This document shows, piece by piece, positions 47,747-56,756 of a stretch of 64,000 bases of DNA. Source of the DNA: Sodalis praecaptivus. GTDB taxonomy: Bacteria > Pseudomonadota > Gammaproteobacteria > Enterobacterales > Enterobacteriaceae. The stretch's first letter is position 1; each line of letters starts with the position of its first letter. The notes under the pieces are model-generated. The model was not told where the DNA came from, searched no databases, and was given only the letters and a program-made list of their open reading frames with translations. Position numbers and translations under genes: made by a program. Where the stretch lies: NCBI RefSeq assembly GCF_000517425.1, contig NZ_CP006569.1:186001-250000 (forward strand), given 5' to 3'.

Positions 47747-48909
47747 ACGCCGATTTTGTAGCTATGAAGCCATGAAAAATGCTTGCCGAGCGCATTCAGT
47801 ATCAGGTTACGTTCCATGCGCGCGGCCCCCTCAGGCAGATGCAGGCAATCATTGACGCTGCGCGATGATTTTTGAATGCGCTCAGCGCGAGCTTTACGCT
47901 CCAGCTCAAAGGCGTCAAGCTTCGCGTGCACGGATGAGAGTGCGTCGTTGTTGATAACATGAGCGAGGGCGACGGCGTCTTCAAACGAAGAAATCGCCCC
48001 CTGACCGTGATGCGGCATCATACCGTGTGCGGCATCACCGATTAACACCGCGCGCCCGCGATGCCATGAGGTCATGGGACTGACCTGGAACATGCCCCAG
48101 CGTTCAGCCAGGTTGACGTGCTCAAGCAGTTGCCCGACCGCGGGGTGCCAATGGGCAAACTTTTTGCCGATGGCCGCGGCGTCGGCAGGGACCCGCCAGG
48201 CGTCATGCTCCCATTTTTCCGGGCCATCCATGAACACCACGATCGTCTGATAGGCGAAGTCTTTCCCTACGGGAAAATTGAGCACGTGCATCCCGTCGCC
48301 CATCCAGTCCGTAAAGGAATGCGGCTCGGGAAGGCGGTCCAGGACGGCGGTCTTGGCCAGGCCGCGAAACGCGCTATTCCCGGTAAATACCGGCCGACCG
48401 TCATCGCTTACCGTTTGTCGCACTACGGATCGGATGCCGTCAGCCCCCACCACCAAATCGGCGCTAGCCAGGGTACCGTCAGCCCAGTACAGCGTGACTT
48501 CATCACCGGTATCATCCAGTCGGGTCAGCTGTTTACCGAGCCGGATAGTCTCGCGGCCGACGACATCCAGCAGCGCGGACTGAAGATCGGTTCTGAAAGC
48601 GCCATAATAGGGATAGCCGTACTCATTTCGGTACCAGTTATCACGCGCCAGCCGCTGGCAGGCCGCCACGCTGCCGTCTTCATTGCGAAAATAGGCCGCT
48701 TCCGTTTCGCATGACCGTTCGGCCATTGGGAAGGCAATGCCCATTTCGTCGAACAGACGTGTCCCGTTCGCCCAAAGAGAAATGCCTGCGCCTAGCTCGG
48801 TCAGCTCATTTGCCTGTTCATAGACGGACACCTCATGCCTACTGTTTCTCATCGCGGCGGCAAAGGCCAATCCGCCCATACCCGCTCCGATTACTGCGAT
48901 TCGTGCCAT
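47743..48909 (-). CDS. Class A FAD-dependent aromatic monooxygenase
   Basis: 388-residue single-component flavin hydroxylase (salicylate/6-hydroxynicotinate/PHBH type), which uses NAD(P)H and O2 to hydroxylate an activated aromatic ring. Motifs: GAGMGG (FAD, residues 7-12), GADGIRS (DG motif), and LIGDAAHGMMPHHGQGA (GD motif). ATG 48909 (MARIAVIGAGMGG) is used; earlier in-frame codons do not look coding. Last gene of the eight-gene operon, 217 bp after the dioxygenase. Substrate unknown; by context it prepares the ring for extradiol cleavage. Could also be a decarboxylating hydroxylase. Confidence 0.88.
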   Translation of the reverse strand: MARIAVIGAGMGGLAFAAAMRNSRHEVSVYEQANELTELGAGISLWANGTRLFDEMGIAFPMAERSCETEAAYFRNEDGSVAACQRLARDNWYRNEYGYPYYGAFRTDLQSALLDVVGRETIRLGKQLTRLDDTGDEVTLYWADGTLASADLVVGADGIRSVVRQTVSDDGRPVFTGNSAFRGLAKTAVLDRLPEPHSFTDWMGDGMHVLNFPVGKDFAYQTIVVFMDGPEKWEHDAWRVPADAAAIGKKFAHWHPAVGQLLEHVNLAERWGMFQVSPMTSWHRGRAVLIGDAAHGMMPHHGQGAISSFEDAVALAHVINNDALSSVHAKLDAFELERKARAERIQKSSRSVNDCLHLPEGAARMERNLILNALGKHFSWLHSYKIGV

Positions 48910-49126
48910 CGGGAGTATTCTCCAGTCATGTTCAACAAACGTGGGGCGCCGCGTCATTCGGCGCAAGAAAGCGACATAAGGATCCGAGGGAAAATGATCG
49001 CCAGGCGTACGCCAGTAACTATCGGCAACGTCCCGGATCAAGGCGCCCAGGGCAGGGAGCCTTATTGATCAGACGGTATTTGCTTGCATTTTTCCCTGGA
49101 GATAAATGTCTCTCAGACGATAAACA

Positions 49127-50125
49127 TCAGCTTTGCCCGGGATAGGTTAAATAGCTCATACCTGTAATCCATTCCGGCACGGATTCATAAGCAACATAAT
49201 CAGGACGGGCCCCTTTCATTGCGCCCATCAGCGCTACCCAGTTCAGCGCCTCATGCCCACCGTGGCCGCCACGCTCCTCTACTTCCTCATAGGTAAGGGC
49301 GCGCATGTAGTCGATATCGCCAGCCTCGAAACGCTCCAGCATTTCGCGATCCCACTCTTCGTTGACCAGCGGATGGCTGTGGCCCAGGGGCCATTCCATC
49401 CTGCTCATCATGTCAATTTCATATTGGGCAAAATCGGAGTAAAGCGTAGGATCGTCGATAAGGGCGCTCTTGCCGACGGTCTGATAGACTTTCATGCGCT
49501 GCAGCAATTCGTCATTTTCCGGCGCGCCCTCGACCCAGACCGGCGGCCAATGAGAAAGCCCCCCCGTTGCCAGGAAGTGAACGCGATAATCATCCGGCAG
49601 TGAATCGATAATCTCCCGTACTTTTAAGCCCAAATCGTACGCTCGGGAATACGGCATAAGAGGGGGGGAGAAGACGTTGATATAAACGGGTACCACGGGA
49701 ATAGTGAACTCGGGATTAATAAAGAAAAGCGGCATCATCAGGTTATTACCATATTCGATAGCCCCCATTCGCGTCGCATCAAAACCGCCGTGGACCAATT
49801 TCTCCAGCAGCATCTGCGCAATTTCCGCGTTACTGGCAATGCTGTGCTGTTTATCAAACTTCAGCGCTTTCATCATATATTCCGCCGGTCCGATATTCGC
49901 ATCGCTCACCGGTACGCCTAACGTCGGCATCAAATTGCGAAAGTTGTTTTCAAAATGGTCATCTAAAAAGGCAATAATGAGATTGGGTTTTGTCTCATCA
50001 ATACACCGCTTGAGTTTGGCATGGATCATCGCCAGGCGCTCACGCTGCTGTGCCGAAGGCGCATCGGCCCAGCCCAGGGCGCCGGGAACATGGGACATAC
50101 TGATTGCACTTACAATCTTGGCCAT
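49127..50125 (-). CDS. Class III extradiol ring-cleavage dioxygenase (LigB family)
   Basis: 332-residue non-heme Fe(II) dioxygenase. It shares with protocatechuate 4,5-dioxygenase LigB the iron ligands His12 (SHVPGA), His57 (DDHFENN) and Glu257 (NEEWD), and the catalytic base His192 (TGGLSHW). No separate LigA-like small subunit gene is adjacent; about 70 residues follow the Glu ligand and may hold a built-in cap. Predicted to open a dihydroxylated aromatic or hydroxylated N-heteroaromatic ring beside a hydroxyl group. It lies 180 bp after the FAH gene. Divergent enough that the substrate cannot be named. Confidence 0.88.
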   Translation of the reverse strand: MAKIVSAISMSHVPGALGWADAPSAQQRERLAMIHAKLKRCIDETKPNLIIAFLDDHFENNFRNLMPTLGVPVSDANIGPAEYMMKALKFDKQHSIASNAEIAQMLLEKLVHGGFDATRMGAIEYGNNLMMPLFFINPEFTIPVVPVYINVFSPPLMPYSRAYDLGLKVREIIDSLPDDYRVHFLATGGLSHWPPVWVEGAPENDELLQRMKVYQTVGKSALIDDPTLYSDFAQYEIDMMSRMEWPLGHSHPLVNEEWDREMLERFEAGDIDYMRALTYEEVEERGGHGGHEALNWVALMGAMKGARPDYVAYESVPEWITGMSYLTYPGQS

Positions 50126-50304
50126 AATAGTACCTCATTAAATCATTAATTTCTGATTATTGAAAAGATAACAGCGCTGTAATTGCCCCTGGTCTTTCGA
50201 TTAATATTAAAGACAAAATACAGGGCAGAGCTAATCCGTATCGATACAGCTAGGTTATCCGATGTAATACCGAGCCCGATGGGCAAAAGCATGACTTGCG
50301 ATGG

Positions 50305-51189
50305 TCAGATAATGCTATTGGTTAATTCACCTATTTCAGCCATGGCTACCACCACCTTGTCGCCCCGGCGTAAATATTTTGGCGGAGAGAAACCTAACCC
50401 AACGCCGGCAGGCGTACCGGTGGCGATAATATCTCCAGGCAGTAACGTGATATTTTGACCTATGGTTTTAATCAGAGTAGGAATATCAAAGATCAAATCA
50501 CGAATGGCGGCTTGTTGTCTTGTTTCACCGTTGACGGTGCAGGAAAGGATTTGCGAACCGAGCGTCCCAAATTCATCCGCGGTGACCAGCAGGGGCCCCA
50601 TGGGGCAAAATCCATCGCAGCCTTTACCCAATAGCCATTGGCTATGCTGTTTCTGCAGGTGACGTGAAGTCAGGTCGTTTACCAAGGTGAAACCAAAAAT
50701 ATACGACAGGGGATCGTCACTTTCCGCGACGCGCCCTTTTTTACCCAGGACCACCGCCAGCTCGGCTTCGTAATCGAGGGTGTCATAGGGGTCGAGCGTG
50801 CTGTCAACCCCATCATCCGGGCCGCTTACGGACGTACAAGGCTTGCTGAAAATTATCGGGTGGGTCGGTATGTTGCCCGCGGCGGCGCTGGAGTCATAGC
50901 CACTGTTACCGAACTCGTGCGCATGCGCATAATAGTTCTTGCCGACGCAGAAGATATTTCGGCGGGGAGAGGGGATGGGCGCCAGCAAACGAACGTGCCC
51001 GAGCGGGATCCCACCCTCATCAGGGCCGTCACTACACATTTTTAGCGAACCCTCATAGCATGCATAATTCTCGATAAGCACATTCATATCGTTGGTATTG
51101 ACAATATCAGTCACATCGACAATGTTTCCAGATGTGCTAATCACACCGATTTTTTTCTCGCCAGAGAGCAGATACGTAACCAGCTTCAT
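50305..51189 (-). CDS. Fumarylacetoacetate hydrolase (FAH) family enzyme
   Basis: 294 residues of the FAH superfamily, which includes hydratases, decarboxylases and C-C hydrolases of meta-cleavage routes. Metal ligands are seen in DYEAELAVVLGKKGR (ExE) and GFTLVNDLTSR (Asp); HSQWLLGKGCDGFCPMGP and IIATGTPAGVGLGFSP are hallmark blocks. AGGTG precedes ATG 51189. The Rid gene lies only 26 bp upstream. In this operon it would act after ring opening, for example as hydratase or acylpyruvase-type hydrolase; which one cannot be decided from sequence. Confidence 0.88.
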   Translation of the reverse strand: MKLVTYLLSGEKKIGVISTSGNIVDVTDIVNTNDMNVLIENYACYEGSLKMCSDGPDEGGIPLGHVRLLAPIPSPRRNIFCVGKNYYAHAHEFGNSGYDSSAAAGNIPTHPIIFSKPCTSVSGPDDGVDSTLDPYDTLDYEAELAVVLGKKGRVAESDDPLSYIFGFTLVNDLTSRHLQKQHSQWLLGKGCDGFCPMGPLLVTADEFGTLGSQILSCTVNGETRQQAAIRDLIFDIPTLIKTIGQNITLLPGDIIATGTPAGVGLGFSPPKYLRRGDKVVVAMAEIGELTNSII

Positions 51190-51215
51190 ATTAACACCTA
51201 CAGTCTAAAGAATTA

Positions 51216-51632
51216 TTAATCACGCGCACGGGCAACGGCTTCAACTTCAATGAGAAAATCTTCTTTTACCAGTCTGTCCACCACCAGGAGCGTATTTGGT
51301 GCATAATCAGACGTGGAAAACAGTGCGGGAAACAGCGCTTGCCGGTTTTTCATGAAGTTATCAATATGCTGAGAGGCCACCAGATAGGTATTGAATTTCA
51401 CCACGTCGTTATAATCGCAGCCGACCGCGGCCAGGACATCCCCCAAATTTTTAAACACCTGTGAAAACTGCGCATCAAAATCTCCCTTTCCCACCACTGC
51501 GCCGTCAGCGCCTACCGACAGCTGCCCGGAAATATAATAAAGATCGCCAGCTTTCACTTTCGTCAGGTTGGAATAAAGCCCCTGCGCCGGACTGGCGTTA
51601 TCGGGGTTAATATATTGAACGTTGTCAGACAC
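51216..51632 (-). CDS. Rid-family (YjgF/YER057c) protein, possible enamine/imine deaminase
   Basis: 138-residue protein of the trimeric Rid fold (YYISGQLSVGADGAVV, FNTYLVASQHIDNFM, IEVEAVARARD). The RidA catalytic Arg, in E. coli within PARSCVEV, is replaced: the aligned site reads APNTLLVV, with Asn. It is therefore not a standard RidA and may belong to a specialised pathway-linked Rid group. The start is GTG at 51632 with AGGAG seven bases ahead. Rid proteins such as 2-aminomuconate deaminase act in some meta-cleavage routes, so an N-bearing intermediate is suggested. Confidence 0.88.
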   Translation of the reverse strand: MSDNVQYINPDNASPAQGLYSNLTKVKAGDLYYISGQLSVGADGAVVGKGDFDAQFSQVFKNLGDVLAAVGCDYNDVVKFNTYLVASQHIDNFMKNRQALFPALFSTSDYAPNTLLVVDRLVKEDFLIEVEAVARARD

Positions 51633-51792
51633 GCTAATTCTCCTGTATGGCTAAATGTGAAATTAATAATCATCTGCTGCATTTGACCGCATTCGCGATA
51701 CGCGTAGCGAATGAATAAGCGGCTGCCGGTGTGCTGTAACGCGTCCCGCGATGCCATATCACCCCGCTGGTCGGCGAAACGCAACCAGGTAA

Positions 51793-52776
51793 TTAATGTG
51801 ATTCGCGACGACGAAAGCGGTCGAGAATAACGGCTAAAATAATTACAATACCTACCGCGAGCGTTTGGTAATAGGCGGAGACACCGACCATGTTCATGAC
51901 ATTGGACAATAGCGTTAAAACGACCACGCCCGTAATGACCTGCCGGAGATTGCCAGCGCCGCCCGTCAGCGCCACGCCGCCGAGAACGACCGCGGCAAGA
52001 GATTGCAGCGTCAAATTCGCCGCGGCGATAGGTTGGGCCGAGCTCGTCCACGCGGTTAATATGATAGCTCCCGTGCCGGCGCAAAAACCGCTTACCATAT
52101 ACACCAGAACCGTGTTGAACTTTACGTTAATGCCTGACTTTGACGCAGCAGACACATTCGAGCCCATCGCATAGACATAACGACCGAATAGGGTGTATTT
52201 AAGCAATACCCCGATAAAAAGAGTCAATGCGACGGCAATCCATACCATCACGGGTAAACCGAGCCAGGTGCCGTAGCCCACCGTGTCAATATAGCGGGCC
52301 GGCACATCATAAATAGGCACGCCGCCTGAAAGAATAAGTGCCACCGCCTGGGCGACAGAGAGCATCCCTAAAGTAATCACCAGCGGTGAGGTATTAAATA
52401 TGGCAATCAGTATCCCGGACGCCGCGCCGGTTAACGTGCCAACGAGAAGCATAGCAATCAGCCCCGCTGGGATACCCAATTGATTCATTACCATCACACC
52501 CGCAACGCCCGCCAGGGACATCGAGGATGAGAGAGATAAATCCAGGCCGCCTCGTATTACGGCAACCGCCTGCCCCAACGAGATAATAAGAAGCGGCGCC
52601 AACTGGCAGGCGAGGTTAATACCGTTACTGACCGAGAGGAATCTGGGCTGAACAATGCCCGCGCCGATTGCGGTTAATACAATCAGCAGAGGAAGCATCC
52701 AATCTGACAGTGAATGCTTTCTATTTTTTGCGCCTTTTCCCGAGGGAAATATCCCCATTTCTCTGCTTGTACTCAT
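51793..52776 (-). CDS. Ribose-type ABC transporter permease (RbsC family)
   Basis: 327 residues with about eight to ten TM helices; family signs are IISLGQAVAVIRGGLDLSLSS (the GGxDLS motif), NTSPLVITLGMLSVAQAVAL, GSNVSAASKSGINV and LAAVVLGGVALTGGAGN. AGGAG precedes ATG 52776. It forms an importer with the adjacent double ATPase and binding protein. Such CUT2-type systems mostly import sugars, but here the surrounding genes are aromatic catabolic. Confidence 0.9.
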   Translation of the reverse strand: MSTSREMGIFPSGKGAKNRKHSLSDWMLPLLIVLTAIGAGIVQPRFLSVSNGINLACQLAPLLIISLGQAVAVIRGGLDLSLSSSMSLAGVAGVMVMNQLGIPAGLIAMLLVGTLTGAASGILIAIFNTSPLVITLGMLSVAQAVALILSGGVPIYDVPARYIDTVGYGTWLGLPVMVWIAVALTLFIGVLLKYTLFGRYVYAMGSNVSAASKSGINVKFNTVLVYMVSGFCAGTGAIILTAWTSSAQPIAAANLTLQSLAAVVLGGVALTGGAGNLRQVITGVVVLTLLSNVMNMVGVSAYYQTLAVGIVIILAVILDRFRRRESH

Positions 52777-52832
52777 GATACAAACTCCTGCTCCGGCATT
52801 GCCAGCGTTTAAATAATCTACAGGGACCGGAC

Positions 52833-54377
52833 TTAGCCCACGACGTCTGCGATAATAGAGGCTTTATCGTTCTCATCAGGATTGCGATAAGTGGAAACCA
52901 TGCGTCCATGAAACATTGTCCAGACCGTATCGCACAGGCTCATCGTTTCCCCCAGGTCGCTGGATAACATAATCACCGCGACGCCGGAGGAAGCCAGAGC
53001 GCGAATTCTCTGATGTATTTCATGTTTCGCATCAATATCGACCCCTGCGGTGGGCTCCTCCAGAACCAGTAGTTTGCGGGCGCTGGCCATGGCGCGGGCG
53101 AGCACGACTTTTTGTTGATTACCGCCGCTCAGACTCGTCAGAAGATCATGTTTATCGCCAAATTTTACGCCGCACGCCCGCAATAATTTATCCGCCACCG
53201 CATCCATTCGTCGGGTACTGATAAATCCGATGCGGCTGACGCTTGTTAACTGTGTCATCATCAGGTTTTCAGCGATGGTCAAGGTCGGATAAACGCAATG
53301 GCTCGCTCTTCCCGCCGGTAGCCACGCCACGCCTTTTCTCAGCGCCTCGGTGACGTTCTTTGGCCGCCATTCATGGCCTTCTAAACGGAATCGGGTGGAG
53401 GCCCCGCTGGGGGTGGGCAAAAAGCCCACCAAATTGCGCAGCAGATCTTCACCGCCACACCCGACGACCCCGTAAATGCCTACCACTTCGCCGCGCCCAA
53501 CGGTAAAGACGCGGTAGCCCCCGCTGCTCACCGGCAGGTGCTCAAAGTCGAGCAGTGGCGCAAACTTTTGCTTTCCTTTATCGTTAATGCTGTGGCTGCC
53601 GGGCGGCTTACCCGTCAGCCGCGCGACGATAAAGTCAGCGTCGACATCGTTAGTGACCGCAAAGGCATCAACCACGGCGCCATTGCGCATAATGGTCACT
53701 CTGTCGCTGACGGCAAGGACATCTTCAATATGGTGGGTGACCAGAACCGAGGCCATCCCCGTGGCGCGCAGCCTTCGTAATACGGCGAAGAACCGATCTT
53801 TTTCAACCGCGCTGAGCATGGCCGTGGGTTCATCAAAAACGATCACCCTGGGCTGCGACATGAGCGATTTGCCAATCTCGATAAGCTGCTGTACGGCTAT
53901 CGGAAAGCTCGCTACCGCCTGCTCCATGTCAATATCAACCAGGCCGAGCTGATGCAGAACTTCCCGCACGCGCGTGACCTCTTGCGATTTACGCGTGAGA
54001 GACAGCACCGTTTTGCCTTTCTCCGCGCCCAGCCACAGGTTGGCGCGCACGGATAGGCTCGGCGCAAGGGAAAGTTCCTGATACACCATCACCACCCCAG
54101 CGTGACGGGCTTCACGGGAACTGCCGAAGGAGACCTGTAAATCGTCATACCAAATGGTGCCTTCATCAGCCTGATATAACCCGCTCACAATTTTTCCAAT
54201 GGTCGACTTACCCGCGCCGTTCTCACCGAGCACGCAATGGATCTCGCCCGCCTGGAACTGGATCGAAACCTTGTTCAGCGCCTGCGTCGCGCCGAAGCGC
54301 TTTGATAAGCCCTCGATCCGCAGCAGCGGCGAGCGCTGAACATCCATCGGCTTTTCCATGACCCGTTCTGATTGCAT
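52833..54377 (-). CDS. Ribose-type ABC transporter ATPase (two fused ATP-binding domains)
   Basis: 514 residues holding two ATPase domains like RbsA. Domain 1: Walker A GENGAGKST, Walker B VIVFDEPTAML, but its signature is degenerate (ASFPIAVQQLIEI). Domain 2: Walker A replaced by GVVGCGGEDLL, signature SLSGGNQQKV intact, Walker B LLVLEEPTAGVD. This one-competent-site pattern is normal for CUT2 ATPases. ATG 54377 has GAGGAG upstream. Gap to the binding protein gene is 21 bp. Confidence 0.92.
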   Translation of the reverse strand: MQSERVMEKPMDVQRSPLLRIEGLSKRFGATQALNKVSIQFQAGEIHCVLGENGAGKSTIGKIVSGLYQADEGTIWYDDLQVSFGSSREARHAGVVMVYQELSLAPSLSVRANLWLGAEKGKTVLSLTRKSQEVTRVREVLHQLGLVDIDMEQAVASFPIAVQQLIEIGKSLMSQPRVIVFDEPTAMLSAVEKDRFFAVLRRLRATGMASVLVTHHIEDVLAVSDRVTIMRNGAVVDAFAVTNDVDADFIVARLTGKPPGSHSINDKGKQKFAPLLDFEHLPVSSGGYRVFTVGRGEVVGIYGVVGCGGEDLLRNLVGFLPTPSGASTRFRLEGHEWRPKNVTEALRKGVAWLPAGRASHCVYPTLTIAENLMMTQLTSVSRIGFISTRRMDAVADKLLRACGVKFGDKHDLLTSLSGGNQQKVVLARAMASARKLLVLEEPTAGVDIDAKHEIHQRIRALASSGVAVIMLSSDLGETMSLCDTVWTMFHGRMVSTYRNPDENDKASIIADVVG

Positions 54378-54398
54378 CGTTATCTCCTCATACCTGAC

Positions 54399-55487
54399 TT
54401 ACTGCATGGCGGGGACTTTCCAGTCAGCAGGAGCGATTTCATAAGTTTCAAAGGGGTGGGTTGCCACATTGTCCTTATCCAGAACCTTATTTGGCACGTT
54501 CAAGTGGGCATAATTAAGCCCATCGGTGCCTGCGGCGGCCAAGTTGGGAAGCGGTTTTCCTTCCATGGAACGAATAGCGTACTGCACAATCAGACGGCCC
54601 ATAATGATGCCGGGTTCGGATACCACGGCCAGCATTTTCCCTTCTTCGATCATCGGCACGACCCGTTTCACCATGGCCGAGCTCACGACCGAAGCCTGGC
54701 GATGTTGCTGGCGTATAGCCTGCACCGCCCCCATGCCCAAGGTGATTTGCGGGGTATAGATAAAGTTTACCTCGGGATTACGTAACATAAGATCGGCGGC
54801 TTTAGTGAGCCCTTCCTGCAGATCAATACCGCCGCCGAAGCCCGTTTCAACAACCGAGATCGGGGTGGGGCATTTCTTGGCTTCTTCCTTGAAACCGACA
54901 TAACGAAGACGCACCCATTCTGCGCCCGCGGGACCAGGGATCATCGCCACGTTCTTAGGCTTAACCGCAGAATGACAAACGGCCTCTGCCATCAATTTAC
55001 CAATATAGGTATCATCCTGTAGCACGCCAAAATCGATATTATTGCTGTCCACCGGGATCCCGACCGAGGCGACCTTCATGCCGCTCGCCTTCAATGATTT
55101 GATGATGGGATCGAAACCGTTATAAGCGGCGGGCGCCAGAACCGCCACATCGGCGCCTATGCTTTTAAACGCTTCCAGTTGCGCAAATTGCTCACGGACA
55201 TTGCCATAAGCGCCCGCCACGGAGACCTGAACCACATTTACTCCTGAGCGTTTCGCTTCATCGGTAATGCCGTAGATAATCCCTTTATAAAAATCATCAT
55301 TGAGATGAACAACGGTGACGGCCAGTTTAAAGGGCTTCTCCGCCTTAAGCGGTGCAATTAATCCCGCAAATCGATCTTCCTCTGCGTTCGCGGTGGAGGG
55401 AGTTAACATGGATAACGAGATTGCGGCCAGGAAATAGGTTAAAAATAACGATGAAGATTTTCTCTTAACAGCAGATTGCCAATTCAT
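54399..55487 (-). CDS. Periplasmic substrate-binding protein of the ribose-type importer
   Basis: About 362 residues with a signal peptide (SLFLTYFLAAISLSMLTPST, cleavage near ANA-EE). The mature part is a Peripla_BP_4-type two-lobe fold: FKLAVTVVHLNDDFYKGIIYG, QLEAFKSIGADVAVLAPAA, FIYTPQITLGMGAVQAI; it looks closest to TorT/RbsB-like proteins. ATG 55487 is chosen because GAGGAA lies 7-8 bases upstream; ATG 55493 is too close to it. It determines the operon's substrate, which may be an aromatic, a heterocycle or a glycoside. Confidence 0.88.
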   Translation of the reverse strand: MNWQSAVKRKSSSLFLTYFLAAISLSMLTPSTANAEEDRFAGLIAPLKAEKPFKLAVTVVHLNDDFYKGIIYGITDEAKRSGVNVVQVSVAGAYGNVREQFAQLEAFKSIGADVAVLAPAAYNGFDPIIKSLKASGMKVASVGIPVDSNNIDFGVLQDDTYIGKLMAEAVCHSAVKPKNVAMIPGPAGAEWVRLRYVGFKEEAKKCPTPISVVETGFGGGIDLQEGLTKAADLMLRNPEVNFIYTPQITLGMGAVQAIRQQHRQASVVSSAMVKRVVPMIEEGKMLAVVSEPGIIMGRLIVQYAIRSMEGKPLPNLAAAGTDGLNYAHLNVPNKVLDKDNVATHPFETYEIAPADWKVPAMQ

Positions 55488-55738
55488 TATCATTTCCTCG
55501 ATTTGATAAAACCTAAGAGCAGAAAACATCTTTCCGAAAAGGGATGCGTCTAGCGTTAAAATGATGTATTTCAGCACACTCGTTATTTGACAGAATGAAC
55601 GGCATCCTCTCCTGTTCTACGGTTATAACCTAACGTCATTACGGCAATACGCCCTCAGCCAATATTGACGCCAGCGCTAACGGCAGGCGAAAATGTCCTT
55701 GACCTCAACGAAATAAGCGATGAACTTTTCATCCGTTT

Positions 55739-56554
55739 CTATTTGAACAGCTGATGCGCGGCATTGAGAAAAGCATGACTCCGTTCAAATGCTACCGAGT
55801 GTGAGCACTCACTCAATATCTGCAAGTCAGCATGCCGTATCTGTTTTGCAACTATTTCAGAGCTGCTCGCTGGAAATGGAATATCGTTGCGGCCATGCAG
55901 CATAATGACCGGACAGTGAATGCGAGAAAGCAATTCCCGACTCAGCGTGGTCTTTTCGACATAGTGTTGAGGCTCTTCTGCAAACATGTCGTTAAAATAG
56001 TCCGCATATCCCGGGGCGAAGACTACCGGTTCTCTGGCACTAATATAATCATCATCAATAATCGACTTGTCATATATAAGCGTCCCCAATGTCTCTATTA
56101 ATTCTTCCCGGTCTCGCGGGCAGCGCCAAATACGTTGAGTGGCCTGAGTGGCGGTAAAAGGCGCGCCTATAGCACCCGTCGTCAATACGCTTGAGATTCG
56201 CTGCTCGGTAGCGGCGAGCGACAGGGCAATGACCGCAGAAAGCGAATGTCCAATGACACCTATCGCGGGTGCTGCGATATGATCCAGCATCGCTTTGGCC
56301 TGACGGACCCATAAGGGCAAATCAAAGTAAGGTTTTTCAGGCTTGCGCTCGCTGATGCCAAAGCCAATCAGGTCCATAGCAAAAACCTGATAGTGGTCGC
56401 TCAGCGGCGCTATCACACGACCCCAGTTGCCTAGGCTTGAGGCGCCAGGACCAGAACCATGGATCAGCAATAATGGCTTTCCGCTCCCTGCGGTGTAATA
56501 CCCAACCCGCATCCCCTCGAATTCAAATGATGATGTGTTCAACGCTAAGGACAT
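55739..56554 (-). CDS. Alpha/beta hydrolase, meta-cleavage product hydrolase type
   Basis: 271 residues of the MhpC/BphD-like group. The oxyanion-hole motif LIHGSGPGASS, nucleophile GHSLS, acid in LHGRNDIPFP and His in SECSHSVAFE are all visible. The GSGPGA signature is typical of C-C hydrolases acting on ring-opened extradiol products, but NicD-type N-formylmaleamate deformylases have related folds. ATG 56554 follows GGGAG. First gene of the operon, divergent from the GntR regulator; 252 bp separate it from the binding protein gene. Confidence 0.87.
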   Translation of the reverse strand: MSLALNTSSFEFEGMRVGYYTAGSGKPLLLIHGSGPGASSLGNWGRVIAPLSDHYQVFAMDLIGFGISERKPEKPYFDLPLWVRQAKAMLDHIAAPAIGVIGHSLSAVIALSLAATEQRISSVLTTGAIGAPFTATQATQRIWRCPRDREELIETLGTLIYDKSIIDDDYISAREPVVFAPGYADYFNDMFAEEPQHYVEKTTLSRELLSRIHCPVIMLHGRNDIPFPASSSEIVAKQIRHADLQILSECSHSVAFERSHAFLNAAHQLFK

Positions 56555-56590
56555 ATTGGCTCCCGGCACACGCATACGGCGTTAAAAGTG

Positions 56591-56618
56591 ATAATACGCA
56601 ACAAAAACCTTTTTTAAA
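56591..56618 (-). promoter_or_regulatory. Candidate promoter of the eight-gene catabolic operon
   Basis: On the minus strand TTTAAA (56618-56613), a 16-bp spacer and TATTAT (56596-56591) resemble a sigma-70 promoter, about 37 bp upstream of the hydrolase start. The whole divergent gap (56555-56756) is very AT-rich. Placed by eye. Confidence 0.4.
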
Positions 56619-56683
56619 GTAAAAAATCTATTTTTTGTATGATTATAGGTTTTTCATATGAATGTCCTTTTATGCGCCTTCTA

Positions 56684-56701
56684 TGCTATTATGTGATACA
56701 C
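56684..56701 (+). promoter_or_regulatory. Extended -10 of gntR with a GntR/FadR-type operator
   Basis: TGCTATTAT (56684-56692) is a good extended -10 element. It runs into TGTGATACA (56692-56700), which has the GT-N3-AC core and outer symmetry of FadR-subfamily operators. Such placement would give autorepression and could also govern the divergent operon. Confidence 0.5.
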
Positions 56702-56756
56702 CTCCGAGAGATAAGTTTTAAATTACTGATAAATAAGATTTTACTGGAGAAGCACA

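Noticed and set aside
47743-56554. Assigning the operon to the nicotinate (nic) pathway
   Set aside because: The dioxygenase is LigB type, not NicX type, and no NicF/NicE-like amidase or isomerase is present; only the monooxygenase and hydrolase folds would fit.
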